Assembly: GCA_947247005.1 (NCBI GenBank)
Contig: OX365944.1
Location: 322,501 to 386,500 of the forward strand
Length of the DNA stretch: 64,000 nt
Direction of reading: 5' to 3'
DNA from: Spisula solida
Taxonomy: Eukaryota; Mollusca; Bivalvia; Venerida; Mactridae
Of this stretch, positions 23,265 through 35,844 are shown piece after piece. Position numbers and translations under genes: made by a program. Under the pieces are notes generated by a model, which was not told the DNA's origin, did no database searches, and worked only from the letters and a program-made list of their open reading frames with translations. Within the stretch, counting starts at the first letter, position 1; the number at the start of each line of letters is the position of its first letter.

Positions 23265-23800
23265 GTAGATAAGTGTTGTTCACCACATATCAACCCATTA
23301 CTGATATGTGATTGCATTGGTACTGGTTGTTTGCACAATCATTTTTGGTGTTGTTGCGGTGGTATTGTGCTTCATATTACTCGACAATGGCTCCATGCAG
23401 TGTTGGTTCCAATCTCACAATAGATGCAAAATATACTTAATTATACCATGTTGCAGTCTAGCCATAGATGTAGTAAGTGTTGTTATCCAATTATCAACCT
23501 ATTACTGATGTGGAGTGATGGCATTGGTACCAAGTATTTGGGCAATCGTTCTTGGGATTGTTGCGATGGCAGAGTGCTTGGTATTGCTTGACAGTTGCGC
23601 CTTGCAGTGTTGGTTCCAATCGCACAATTAATGCGAACTATACTTGTTTATACGGTGTTACGGCCTACCTGTACATAACTTGGCCTCTGTCCATAAAGTC
23701 TGAGTTGTTATCCACTGATCAACATATTACTGGTGTGGTGTGATAGATACTGGTTATTTCCACAACCATTTATCGGGATGTTGCAGTGGTTGGGTGGTCT
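23265..23800. repeat. About 240-bp tandem duplication, 2-2.5 copies
   Basis: Blocks near 23270, 23475 and 23690 share ATATCAACCCATTACTGATRTG-type, CATTGGTAC and GCAGTGTTGGTTCCAATC segments with considerable divergence. Non-coding; the short frames here follow the repeat. Confidence 0.6.
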
Positions 23801-24021
23801 GGGTAATGTTTTAACAAAGCACTTGCAGAAATCTTAAACTAAAATCAAATTTACATTATATATTTCTCAACTGCAAATTGGGGAGAGAAATATGTTTGAA
23901 TGAGTTCATTAGCCTGATCATGGTCAGTATTGCAGATTTAATTACTGAAATTTGTATTTGTTAGAATTACAAGAAACCAAATTAGAATGCAAGTTTAAGA
24001 ATTCTACACATATGCTTTGGT

Positions 24022-26417
24022 AACAAGAGGGCCATTGGCCCTACAGCGCTCACCTGATGACTAGCAGTTTAGGCAGAATCAGTGACCTGGTGACCTAGTT
24101 TTTGACCCCAGATGACCCAGTTGCAAACTGGACCTAGATTTCATCAAGCTACACATTGTGACTAAGTGTCATTAATATCACATTCAAAATGTGATCTCTA
24201 GAGTGTAAACAAGGTTATTCTTTGATGTGACCTTGTGACCTAGTTTTTTACCACAGATTACCCAGTTGAGAACTTGACCTTGTTTTCATAAAAACACATA
24301 TTGTGACCATGTTTCATTCTGATTACATCAAAAATATGACCTCTATAGTGTTAACAAGGTTTTTCTTTGATATAACATTGTGACTTAGTTTTTGACCACA
24401 GATGACCCAGTTACGAACTTGACCTAGATTTCATAGCGACACACATTGTGACCAAGTTTCATATAGATTAGGTAAAAAATGTGACCTCTAGAGTGTTAAC
24501 AAAGTTTTTCTTTGATGTGACCTAGTTTTTGACCCCAGACGACCCAATTACAAACTTGACCTAGATCTCATAGAGACATACATTGTGACCAAGTTTCATT
24601 AAGATTATGTGAACAATGTGACCTTGATAGCAGTCTTCGACGTAAGTCGGTTGCCCGATGTCCGGGACAAGTCAAAATCCCAGCGGACAACCTGATCTAA
24701 AAAGCTGATTGTCCGTCCGGGCAAGTCAAAATTCTAAGAATGAAAGACCAAATTATCCTCAAAACATAGCTACGATAAAAGAAATCAAGAATGTAGCGAT
24801 CAAAAAATTAATTCGGCGAATTTCATGGCGAAAGCTAATTTCTGAACAAAACTTGACCTAATGTCGTAAAAGATCCATTTTACTGCATGTTTATGTCGTA
24901 AAATTGTCGTAAAATGGTAACATCCGGGGGAATTTGTAGATTGTAAACAATTAGCGGTTTCACAAGTTAACACATTTATTGCAGTCTGCAGTCGGTCTAG
25001 GGTAGCTAAGTTACCAAGGTGATTATGATTGAAGCGTGCCATTGTTTGATCAACTGGTCTCATTGGCAATTAATGATGTTAAATTGCTTTACTGTTGAAC
25101 TTTTAACACTTGCTAATTGTTTCAACGAGAAACAGAAACTTGTACAGTGCGATTCACATTTTGAACAACATGTTGCTTGGATCCTTCTTTATTTATTACA
25201 AAAACGATTATTTAATATTATTCTTGTTTGTTTGTCATGAAATGTAAAATGATTAAATACTACCAGGGCCATATCCCTAGATAATAAAGCACCAAAACAA
25301 TTATTTTCTATGTTAAATTTTGAGACATTTTTGTCTAAAGACGTAGTCTAAATGTTCTTTTTGATAAAAAATAATTTTTACACGAGGTAAATACTGTAGT
25401 GTACCTCTTCATGAGTAAGTGGCTGATTATAAAACTTACTGGTTATTTTCTTATAAGCAAAAACATGAATTTTGTATAACTATAGAAGATTCTACATTGG
25501 TAAATATACTATCAAATCAGGAATTCAACAAAAGAAATGCAATATTTTAAGTTTTGGTGCCTAACCATATACACATAGTTCGAAAATCACAGAAAATAGC
25601 AATTTTTTACTGAAATACATAATTATACAAGTAGTCAAATTTACAATAGAAGTCAATGAAAAGATTGCCCAACTTTTTCATGTGGCGAAGGTAGTGGTGA
25701 CAGTTAAATACTCTCCAGAGAAAGCCCTGGATTAAAATTAACGCAATACTCGAATAAAATAGTATAAACATTGATTTTAGATCATATTATTGCTGCATAG
25801 ACGTCAAAACAATCGAAAAAATTGAAACATAAAGATCATTATTGTGTTGATTTTTGTTTTAAATAATTGAATCAAATTGATGAAAGGGTTTTCGTACCAC
25901 TATACTATCCTTTATCTGTTCTAAAACGTTTTGTCAATAAAATTCACTGTAATTGTGTCGGACAATGTGAAACTGTGGGGGACAAGGTGGAATTTTAGTT
26001 GGATTGTCCCCCCGGACAAGGTGCCAGAAAAAGTTACGTCGAAGACTGTGATAGTGTTAACAAGGTTTTTCTTTGATGTGACCTGGTGACCTAGTTTTTG
26101 ACCCCAGATGACCCAATTACGAACCTGACCTAGATTTCATAGATACATACATTGTGACCAAGTTACATTAGGATTATGTCAAAATTGTGACCTCTAGAGT
26201 GTTAACAAGGTTTTTCTTTGATTTGACCTAGAGACCTAGTTTTTGACACCAGATGACCCAGTTACGAACTTGACCTAGATTTCATAGAGACAAACATTGT
26301 GACCAAGTGTCATACAGATTAAGTGAAAACTGTGACCTCTAGAGTGTTAACAGTCCAATTGTTGACGGCGCACGGCGGACAAAAGGGTGATCACAAAAGC
26401 TCACCTGAGGTGAGCTA
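24022..26417 (-). repeat. GGTCA-rich element on the minus strand, interrupted by a 1.4-kb insertion
   Basis: Runs AACAAGAGGGCCATTGGCCC ... AGCTCACCTGAGGTGAGCT. About seven units of about 145 bp contain ACCTAGTTTTTGACC, AACTTGACCTAGATTTCAT and GTGACCTCTAGAGTGTTAAC. Reverse orientation of the 54032-55150 family. The array is split at 24631-26048 by another element. Confidence 0.85.
24631..26048. mobile_element. 1418-bp TIR element nested in the GGTCA array
   Basis: Terminal inverted repeats CAGTCTTCGACGTAA and TTACGTCGAAGACTG, flanked by TGATAG on both sides (24625-24630 and 26049-26054). Removing it rejoins the interrupted repeat unit (GACCT..TGATAG..TGTTAACAAGG). Sub-terminal GTCCGG(A)CAAG blocks are also inverted. 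A 6-bp duplication with CAG...CTG ends does not match hAT (8 bp); superfamily unassigned. No transposase ORF. Confidence 0.87.
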
Positions 26418-26753
26418 AAAACAGCACCTTGGAGCTTTCGTGCTTTGCATTGCATTGCTATAGGCAATGATGTACGGTGTGGGTTGGAATCGCACTCTGT
26501 GCAAACTTTATACAATCTTGAGTTTAGGTAGACCAGGATGTCTGTCTTGTTTTTACATTGTAGAAGGATTTATCAATGAGAATCCACATTAGCGTAGTAA
26601 TAAACATTACGATCATTCATAACTTACACTATTTGACCAAAGAAATCTGAAATCTTACGTACTTTAAACACCTAGGCTTCAACAATGCAAGACATGATTC
26701 CTAAATAAACAATGAAGTTCTTAGTACCAACAGAGCCTGTTACGAAGAGAAAT

Positions 26754-27008
26754 CGCACGCTTAGAATGAGAAGGTCATAAGTACAAAATCTATACTTTGA
26801 GAAAACAAGAAAAAACTGTCTGAAAACTACTCTTGACTTATGGAAAAACAAGCTTTTTAAACTTCTGTTAGGTCAACATGACCAGTTCCGATTTTCATGA
26901 AAATAGGCTAATAAGAAGCGCAAAGTGATGCAGATTTCAAATAAGCACGAGTCTTGTAAGTAAGTACTTACAACCTTCTACTACTTACAGCCCTCTAATT
27001 CAAGCCTG
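26754..27008. mobile_element. CGCTGGCTTAGAATGAG-type MITE, copy 1
   Basis: Shares CTTAGAATGAGAAGGTC, TTTGAGAAAACAAG, CTGTCTGAAAACTACTC and ATTTTCATGAAAATAG blocks with copies at 46499-46713, 53390-53626 and 63403-63620. The left end is CGCACGCTTAGAATGAG; the right end is degraded. Confidence 0.65.
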
Positions 27009-27778
27009 CAAAAGATTCTTCAATTACACACCAAACACAATACCAAGCAGGCTATTAAATAGGAAACAAATTTCTGCCTACAAAGAATGACAGAAACAGC
27101 AGAGTAAGACTACTAAAGGAACTGATGGCAACAGCCAATGGAACACAAAGCTTTTTTCACCTAAGAATAGCAAGCAATAAACAAGTCCCCTACCAGTCGT
27201 TATAACAACACACAGGATCATTCAACAAACAAGCCACATTGACAAATCTAACAAAATGATGCACACATCCAAAACATTTATGTCCAATAAGGGGCCATAA
27301 TCTATACTACTCCAACATTTTTATCTGAGGCAACAAATATACCTTGCAGACATTGACAAGATGGACTGAGGGAATTTTAAAAACAAGATTATTAAAGTAT
27401 TCAATGCCACTTGAGCTACAGATACTTGGTTTATCCGTAACCTGGTAAAAAAGACATCATGCCAATGCATCACATAAATTTCATGAAATTAGCGGACTAC
27501 AGGTATTTTATTATTTACAAATTGTTTCATTGGTTATAATTAGCTAATGAAGACAGACTGGAACATTGGTTTGATAACCCTATTCAAATTTGAGTATGGT
27601 ACTATAATTATTTGGACTTGTCAAGCTACAAATGCCACTTGTAAAGCAACCCGGTTGAAAATTTACCAAGATCACAATTGGGAAGACATTAACTGGACCA
27701 TGTCTTCCAGGATGAGGGCCAAGAAATCACTCACCAGAGACGATTGACAGTTTGAACTAGAGCTCACTGGAGTGATAA

Positions 27779-28255
27779 ATCATACCCCCGCAGCAAACGA
27801 TCAAGCTACAGAGCAGACACGACTTGCATGACTATATAACCGCATGACTATATAACCTTTGAACTAAGTGTGACCTTGACCTTTGCGGAAGGGACACGGA
27901 TCTTGCGCATGACACATTGTCTTGGTGAGGTGAACTTTTGTACCTAGTATTATAAATATCCAATAAGAAATTAAAGTTACAGGGAGGACACAAATCACAT
28001 GTCTATTCGTGCCTTTCAACCTTTGACCTCTACGTGTGACCTTGACCTTAGAGCTAGGGTCTTGCGAATGACACACCATCTTGACAAGGTAAACATTTGT
28101 ACCAAGCAATTTATAAATCCAGTAAGAAATGTCCAAGTTATTTTAAAATCCAGTTAGAAACAACAAAGTTACAGAGCGGACACAATTTTGCTAAAAGACC
28201 AACCAATATTATGACTCCAGTATACCCCCTACAAACTTGTTTGCGGGGGTATAAT
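27779..28255. mobile_element. TGACCTTGACC tandem element
   Basis: Ends ATACCCCCGCAGCAAACG and GTTTGCGGGGGTATAAT are inverted. Inside are two or three units with GTGACCTTGACCTT, TCTTGCG(C/A)ATGACACA and AAATATCCAATAAGAAA. Non-coding. Confidence 0.65.
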
Positions 28256-28747
28256 TAAGTACAGGAGGGCCCGAAATCGCTCACCGGAGTACTGGTGAAG
28301 GCCTCTATGATAACTTCAGCAGTATTATTTAAATATTTCCTCTACTGCATGTTCAAACAATATCTAAACAAACATTTTGACATACTTTCACAGTGAGGAC
28401 CTGGTACATGTGGCGCAAAGATCGCAAGAGAAATCTGCTCAAGTAAACAAGAGGAGGTAGCTCACCTGACGTAATGTCACCTGAGTAGTCATTTACAATT
28501 TCTGACCCAGATTCAATACAAGAGGGCCCTAGGTCGCTCACCTGTGCGCATTCATGGTTCATACACAATTCTCACACCAAACTTTTCAATGAATAAGAGG
28601 TTATTTGATTTCACCTTTATCAAGCCTCTGCACATGCAAATCGTGCGAATATCCTGTTTTGTGACGTTACGTAACATCTAACCCGAAAGGGCCTATTTGT
28701 GTCCATTGTTCAATAGAGTGACACACTGCTTTACATGGTACAACAAG

Positions 28748-29340
28748 ATTGTGTTCAATAAACGCTTATGCCCCCATGGAAGCCTTGCCCATAAAAAGCC
28801 AAGTCAATCAGGGGCCATAATTCTGTAATAATGTTGGATAGTGTTACATGGCTTTGATAATGTAAGGGGCTTATGATGGTAAACAAGTATGCCAAGTTTT
28901 AAGGCAATGCCATGATGGAACCAAGAATTAGACGCTTAATAAGTCTAAGTCCAAAATTAGGTCAATGTGAAAGTCAAAATGATGTTAGGTGATATAGGTG
29001 TGTGGAGAATGTTCAAATACAACAACCATGCAAGTATGGAAGCTTTGTAGCAAGCCATAACAATGCTAGAAGAAACGGTCAATTTGGGTTAACCAGGAAT
29101 TTGGCCCTTCAATAAGTCTAAGTCCAAAATTAGGTCAAGGTGAAGGTCAAAATGGGGTCAGGTGATGCAGGCGTGTAGAGAGTGTTCATATACAACATCC
29201 ATGCAAGTATGAAAGCTTTGTAGCAAGCCATAATAATGCTAGAAGAAACTGTCAATTTGGGTTAACCAGGACAGACGAACGGACGGACGGACAGGTTAAT
29301 CACTATATGCCTCCCCATCTATCGATAGGGGGGCATAATA
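28748..29340 (+). repeat. Dispersed tandem-unit repeat, copy 2
   Basis: Starts ACAAGATTGTGTTCAATAAACGC and ends GGGGGGCATAATAAAA. Nearly identical to copy 1 at 15107-15672, 13.6 kb away in the same orientation; only scattered single-base changes in the central part. Confidence 0.8.
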
Positions 29341-29780
29341 AAAATGAAATGCCTACGACAGATATTTTCATAGTTATCCAAACTTGAACGTGCATAGATT
29401 CTTTTGCGTTTTGAGTATATTTTTAGAAAGGACCACCCAAGAAACATTCCTGTGAAGTTTGGTTGCAATTGGTAAAGTGGTTTAGGAGAAGTCGTTTGAA
29501 TGAATTGTTGACGGACATACGCACAGACTGACGACGGATGAAGAGTGATCACAATAGCTCACAGTCACTTTGTTAAAAGAGTTATTGATGCCTTGTTTAT
29601 GACCTACATAGCAGACTGGAAGAGGACCATTGAAGGATACTTTGATTAATTTCTATTGCAATTTAGGAAATATTTTTGCAGATAAAGCCATACACAAAAT
29701 AGCCCTATTTTTGGTCCAATTAGCGTGCACAATTCTGGAACCCATAGTGGGATTTATATCACAGACTTCTGGAAAGTTGA

Positions 29781-30658
29781 ACAAGAGCACCGCCTTGCGG
29801 GTGCAGACGCTCATCTCATCATTGTCACTGTAAAATTTTTTGATGGTGAATAATGTTGAAAGTTTCAAAGCAATAGCCCATATAGTGTATGAGAAAAGTG
29901 GACCTAAACACAAAACTTAATCAAGGAGTTAACTAAGTCAAAATGGGGCAATAACTCTTGCAAAATACAGATCAGAGTTATGGTTCATGCTTGACATGGC
30001 CAGGTATTGATGATGAAAGGGTGGTGAAAGTTTCAAAGCAATAGTTCACATAGTGTAATAGAAAAGTGGTCCTAAACACAAAACTTAACAAGATAATTTT
30101 CTGAGTCCAAAAGGGGGCAATAACTCACGCAAAGTGCAGATCAGAGTTATCGTTTTTGCTTGACATGGTCAGGTATTGATGGTGAACAAGTGTTGAAAGT
30201 TTCAAAGCAATAGCCTACATAGTGTATGAGAAAAGTGGACCAAAACACAAAACTTAACCAAGTAATTTTCTAAGTCCAATAAGGGCCAAGAACTCAAGCA
30301 AAATGCAGATCAGAGTTATCAGTCTTGATTGACATGGTCAGGTATTGATTGTGAACAAGTGTTGAAAGTTTCAAAGCAATAACTCTGGTAGTGTAGGAGA
30401 CAAGAGGACCTAAACGCAAAACTTAACCAAGTCCAAAAAGGGGCAATAATTCTTACAAAATGCAGATCAGAGTTATGGGTCTTGCTTTACAGGCCCAGGT
30501 ATTGATGGTGAACAAGTGTTGCAAGTTTCAAAGCAATAGCTTTGATAGTTTCTGAAAAAAGTTGACCTAAACACAAAACTCAACCATGCAACGCCGACGC
30601 CCACGCCGTTCAAATGATGACAGTAACTCAATTTTTTTTCAAAAATCAGATGAGCTAA
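29781..30658 (+). repeat. About 165-bp tandem-unit dispersed element
   Basis: Starts ACAAGAGCACCGCCTTGCGGG and ends CAGATGAGCTAAAAAA. About five units contain GTTGAAAGTTTCAAAGCAATAG, ACCTAAACACAAAACTTAA and GCAGATCAGAGTTAT. Resembles satellite-bearing bivalve elements of the pearl/CvE kind (recollection, not searched). Confidence 0.75.
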
Positions 30659-30659
30659 A

Positions 30660-32760
30660 AAATCAATAGGATATTCATTTGAAATGGCTGTCTATATTAC
30701 ACCACTAATTATACGAAGAAATATAAATCAAGTTGAAATCAGGTTTAAACTTACATCAATAATTTGTTTCCGTCAAGCACAAACGTTTTACCACCGATAT
30801 ACACTAGAATGGATAGGCATGTCTAAAAATAGCCCAATTATGACTTGAATACCCATAATGCATTGCACACGCTTCGGTTATTATCGGCCGTGTCCGTTTT
30901 ATCAAAGGTCTCTTTCCGTCATTATAGTTAAACGTAGTAGTGTATCAAAAAGAAGTCGTGTTTTAGAGTTAAAACCCAAAAACGAAGTGATTTTATCATT
31001 TACAACAGATAGAGAACACCCCAAAGATTACAAAAAATAATAATTGATAAGAATAACAGCCGTAAATAAGTTTCCTTAGGGATCACAAAATTAAATCTTG
31101 GAAGGAATCCGAATTGAAAAATTATTGACTCGGAAAGGTCACAGAAAACTTTTAAAAGTTTATTTCACAATTTCAGATGAATCATCTAAATTATTTATAC
31201 AACAAAATTTCAAACACATAATTGGCGAAATAAAAACCCACCTTCGCATTAAATATTCAAGATGGCGGCGGCTATAGCGGCAAAACAATCAGAACGGTCC
31301 GTTCGTAATTTATCACTACTGACCTAAGCCGATCGTCTTAAGTCTTTTAAAAATGGCGGCTCCTATAGGAAATTTAGCGAAGTGTCGGTTCCATTCTCAT
31401 GTATTCTTTGGTTTTACTATCAGTTTCACAATGAAATTATTTGTTGTGACGCCATCTGTTTTCTACCTCAATGAATTGGTTGAATTTGTCATCACAGATC
31501 AATGAAACCCTCAATACTTAACATTAAAATGTGTGTTGTAAAGTTATGTAAAGCGTGTCTACTCGTACACAAATTACAGGTTGAGTGTCGGAGTTCAGTT
31601 TCCAGAAGTCTGACATCAAAGCCAGTTCAAGAAAGGAACAGAAATTTGGTAGGGATACAAATTGTGCGCAAGTTTGGATAAAATTGAATCACAAGTAATG
31701 TTGTGAGTTGTAACAGTGCATTGAGAACACAAAGCTGGGCAGTGAATGGTATCACAACTCCAAATTTGGTTCGGTTCATATGTAGACAAGATATGCGCAT
31801 TACTCCTTGAGTCCTTAAAATTAAACAAAAGTCGTAATTAATGTTTTAAAATGAAATATCAAAATCTGTTTTACTAAATGTTCACATCGATAAATAGCAT
31901 TTCGATACATGAGCAACGAATGAAGAGCAATCTCAAAGCTTAACATGTCACTATGTGACAATTGAGCCAAACACATGTCATCACCATAATCAGAATCCAC
32001 TACAACCAATAGCTTGTTAATTAACTAATGCGGCAACAGTTTATCACAGGATAGGAACAAGTTTTCCTCAATGTAAAGCACATTTGGCGTAAACCAAATA
32101 TATTGCACATTGTAAGCCTGCAAGCATGTTCTGGCATCTGAACAGTCACAGACCACACAAATACAGAATGTAACTGTCCAAACCATTTCAGCTAGACATG
32201 CATACACAAAACTATAAGGAACTTGAATAAAATTGCATTGAAAACAGATCAAATTGCCCAAACATAAAGAGAACAATCAAGAACTAAACATACAGATGAT
32301 TCAAAGTGCCAACCTGTAACAAGCGATACCCAGACATCATCACATTTCCAAACCTCGCCACCAACCTATGAACTTGTTGAAGCCTTGAGTATTATTTTAA
32401 TAGTATGAAATCTTCAAAGTGATTAAATTTGGTTTTGAGGTCAGCAAAATCAAAGAAATACTTAAAACATTATAAACAACCTTATCAGCATTAACAGTAC
32501 AACCTGACAGGTGCCTAATTAACGTATTTGCTGCCAGAACTTTGACACAAGACTAAATGTATGTGGATTAACATATTGATAAATCCTTCTACCTGTGTTC
32601 ATTGTGACGAGCTGCATCTGTATAGATCTATCATTCTTTCACTCTGATCATGTGATCTCCTATCGAATCATGTGATTTCAACTGAAAAACATCTCAAAAG
32701 AACAAAGGCAAACTAGCATTGCCAGTAATATAAACAATCAACGGTAAATAAAATTTAGAT
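30660..32760. other. Intergenic, nothing recognised
   Basis: AT-rich sequence with frames no longer than about 83 codons and no splice structure or family motif. Two stretches reading AAGATGGCGG and AAATGGCGGC (about 31260 and 31352) are the only GC-rich spots. Confidence 0.4.
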
Positions 32761-32764
32761 TCAA

Positions 32765-34374
32765 TTTATTACATGTACATTGAAATTATGACAAACAAAC
32801 TTCATTTGAATAAGCACAATTCATAACACCTTAATGATAATATATGCAGTATTGAGTATTGTTATACACGGACATATGTCATGCTTTGCCATCCAAAGCG
32901 GTCAGTGCATTTTTTGGAATATCATAGCAACTTATAGTACCAGTATTAGTATGAATGCAATTAGACATCAGTACATGAAGAGTTTAAAGCAATCATACTA
33001 ATAGCACGCAATGTTCATGATAGAATGAAATTCGTAATACAAACAAGAATGAAACAATGTTATAAATACAAGATGTGTGATGATTTGAGGTACCACCTCA
33101 ATAAATCTGTAATGATAATCTACACAAACATAAAGATAAACAACATTCTAGCAACACATATGTGTATAACTCAGTACCAGTGTGCGACATTTGTACACAT
33201 TAACACCTACAGAGCCCCAAGCAGGAAGAACAAGCAATGTGTCAAGTTCTGTACTGGAGCTCTACCACCTTAATATACTACCCGGCCATTCCCCCTTAAT
33301 ATCTTGACTCAACAGTTCCAACAGGCTGGTCGACCATTCTCAAGATTCAGCAATTCTGTTAAACAAAACATAATCATAAGTACAAGTCGGCAATAAAAAG
33401 GAACATGAAATATAACAATGAACAGCTAACCTAGTGTTCAAAAAGAAAAAATGTATTTTCTAGTCAGACAGACTGAAGAGAATTCAATGATTTTATGTAC
33501 AACTATTTTGACTGACAAGTTTTAAACTATTAAGTCGAACTTTAGCAGGTAACAGACAAAACAATCTTACAATAATGAAGCAACTTCATTAAAAGACCAA
33601 AATCTGATTTAAGCGCCAATGTGCGTACTTGTGTGTAAACTAAGTTCAGTATTGTTGCTTATATTACCATTGTATTGTGTTATGTAGGATCATATTATGT
33701 TATCCACAGAAAGTAAATTTTATCTTAAATTATGTCAGACAATTAAAGTATACATGTAAACTGATTAAAACGATTATATACAAGAACTGTTGCCAACATG
33801 CAAGAGACCTTACCGAATCAATGTATAAGGCACATTTGGTGCATGACCCCAGGGTCAGGTAATGTGCAACGACCCTCTGTTTAAGGTACACCCCATGAAA
33901 CGATCCTCATCGCTTCAAATCTCCAACCACAGCATTTCAGCTCCATCTAAAATGTATAACTAAGACATTTAGATTAGCAAGTGTTTCAATATCTTAACTA
34001 ACACAGAGTTGTACAATGTAAACAAGAACTTGTGAAACAATACAAACCGGAAGTATTTACAAAATACTGAATCTCAATTTGAAACAAATGTACAGTTTAC
34101 TGAAGTTCTGAAAATATGTACAAAGTGTAGTATTATTTTACAAGCTCTCATTTTTACATTAATGGAACAGTTAAAATACAAAACCAAGCACTTTTTTATC
34201 TTGTTGCCATCTTGTCTTGCGTTGCCAAGCAACAACATGTCATCTTACCATTCCTCACATGTCTTACCCTTTCTCACATGTCTCAGTTTCATGTTAGCAC
34301 CAAGGTCATGGGAATGCTACCTTCAAGGATAAACCTTGTTAGTTTGAACCTTCGAATCCTTAACTTACTACACC
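32765..34374 (-). other. CREBZF: Probable CREBZF 3' untranslated region
   Basis: 1.6 kb downstream (minus sense) of the CREBZF stop without coding content. The sequence AATAAA reads on the minus strand at 32765-32770 and could end the transcript; closer, weaker signals may be used instead. Extent is inference. Confidence 0.3.
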
Positions 34375-35517
34375 TCAAGCATTCTCGTCTTGCTCCGTAC
34401 ACTTAGCCATGCTGGCACACTTGGAACAAAACTCTAGTGAAACGACTCCCTGGTCAACGTGAAGACACACTCCAGCAGTTTTGCTCGCGGATGATTTAGA
34501 ACGCTTCACAGCCCCATAGTCATGATCCTGACCAGCGCCTCTCTTACGATTAGCCGATGATGTAAGTTTAACATTTTGAACATTGCCAATGTTCTTGAGA
34601 AGTCCAGAAATAGCACTTTGATTAGCCAGCACACTTTTAAGGTATGCAACTTCTTCAGCAAGTTCTCGATTCTCTTGTTCAGATTTGGAGGCATTCTCTT
34701 TCAGCACAACATTTTCACTTTTCAAATCGTCAATTTCTTCTTCGAGGCTTTTAACATATGCTTTTTTCTTTTCACGATTAATTTTAGCCTGAACAGCGTT
34801 TTTCTTATTTCTCTCGTCAAGTGCCTCAAAAATCATACTGTCAACATCCTGCTTTGGCTTGGCAGCTGTCTTAACAACTTTCACAATTTTAATAGCAGGA
34901 GTACCCATTACTTTAGACGAAGTTTTACCACCCGACAACATTTGTAGATCAGCTTTCTGAACGTGGGATGTTGAACTTGCTGGAACTTTAATCACCGAAG
35001 CTTTTGGTTTAATGTTTGAAATTGGCATAGTCTTAGGAATTCTCGCCTTGGATTGAATCACTCGGCTACTGCCAGACGTACTGGGTAGATAGTCTGGGTC
35101 TTCATCATCATCGTCCACATTTATCTCGGGACTGCTGACTGGCAAACTGGACACGAGCGTTTCCTCTACGACTGGCAAAATTGGAGTATGAAGATTAGAA
35201 TGTGGAACAATATTCTGTACTGGGGTAGCTAAATAACTTTCCAATTCCTCACTGAATTCATCCAATTCCTCACTTTTTACTGAATCAAAATCGAACAAAT
35301 TTTCGTCAACAGGAGACATAAAACCTGTATTACTTGTTGGAGATACTGACCTATCTTCACTCATGTCTGAACACCCACTATCAGACTGATGACTTGGTGA
35401 TTCTTTGAATGAAAATACTTGGTCAGCAAGATCTACGCCAAACGCAACGTCACACTTGATTATTCCGTCTTCCATCAGTTCATCTGAGAAACAAGGAGCA
35501 AAATGAAAATCTTCCAT
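34375..35517 (-). CDS. CREBZF: CREBZF/Zhangfei-type bZIP transcription factor
   Basis: Intronless 380-residue nuclear bZIP factor. The ATG at 35517-35515 has strong context (A at -3, G at +4) and is the first ATG in the frame; the open frame extends 33 codons further but only from a TTG. Residues 1-230 are acidic, Ser/Pro-rich and low-complexity (activation region), with DDDDED at 135-140. The basic region and zipper span about 237-297 with exact N240-x7-R248-x9-L258 spacing and heptad Leu 258, 265, 272, 286, 293. An HCF-1 binding motif DHDY lies at 331-334, and a C-terminal Cys motif (GVCLHVD..., EFCSKC) at 349-367. The DHDY plus CLHVD/EFC tail is what identifies CREBZF among bZIPs. The family represses or co-activates partners such as ATF4/XBP1 in stress responses (family knowledge). 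The basic-region Asn is canonical here. Confidence 0.92.
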   Translation of the reverse strand: MEDFHFAPCFSDELMEDGIIKCDVAFGVDLADQVFSFKESPSHQSDSGCSDMSEDRSVSPTSNTGFMSPVDENLFDFDSVKSEELDEFSEELESYLATPVQNIVPHSNLHTPILPVVEETLVSSLPVSSPEINVDDDDEDPDYLPSTSGSSRVIQSKARIPKTMPISNIKPKASVIKVPASSTSHVQKADLQMLSGGKTSSKVMGTPAIKIVKVVKTAAKPKQDVDSMIFEALDERNKKNAVQAKINREKKKAYVKSLEEEIDDLKSENVVLKENASKSEQENRELAEEVAYLKSVLANQSAISGLLKNIGNVQNVKLTSSANRKRGAGQDHDYGAVKRSKSSASKTAGVCLHVDQGVVSLEFCSKCASMAKCTEQDENA

Positions 35518-35844
35518 CTTAGCAAATGTTATACAAATGTTAACAACAGTTAAAGTACAATGTCTACAGTACAGTTTTCTGAATGAATCAGCCTTCACAG
35601 CCAGCAATGTTTGCAACCAAACAAGTCTAACAGAATTTTCAATTAAAATTCTTAAATTCGATTTTATCGTCTTCCAGTTCTGTTCTAAAAACGTTCTTCA
35701 AAAACCTCTTATTATGTTAAAAAGTTTGAATGAACGTATCATAGATATAAACCATACCAGATTGTGTTTTCTCTAAGAAGAATTATGTCTGCCTTCCTTC
35801 GTCAATGGCTGTGTGGTGCAATAAAAAAGAAGTGCGGTAGTGCG

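Noticed and set aside
30895..31040. Short frame with basic residues near 30858-31040
   Set aside because: Looks superficially histone-like in charge but has no recognisable motif or start context.
34576..34947. 123-codon plus-strand frame
   Set aside because: Antisense shadow of the CREBZF coding exon.
35518..35616. N-terminal extension of CREBZF
   Set aside because: The 33 extra codons begin at TTG, not ATG; the ATG at 35517 has strong context.
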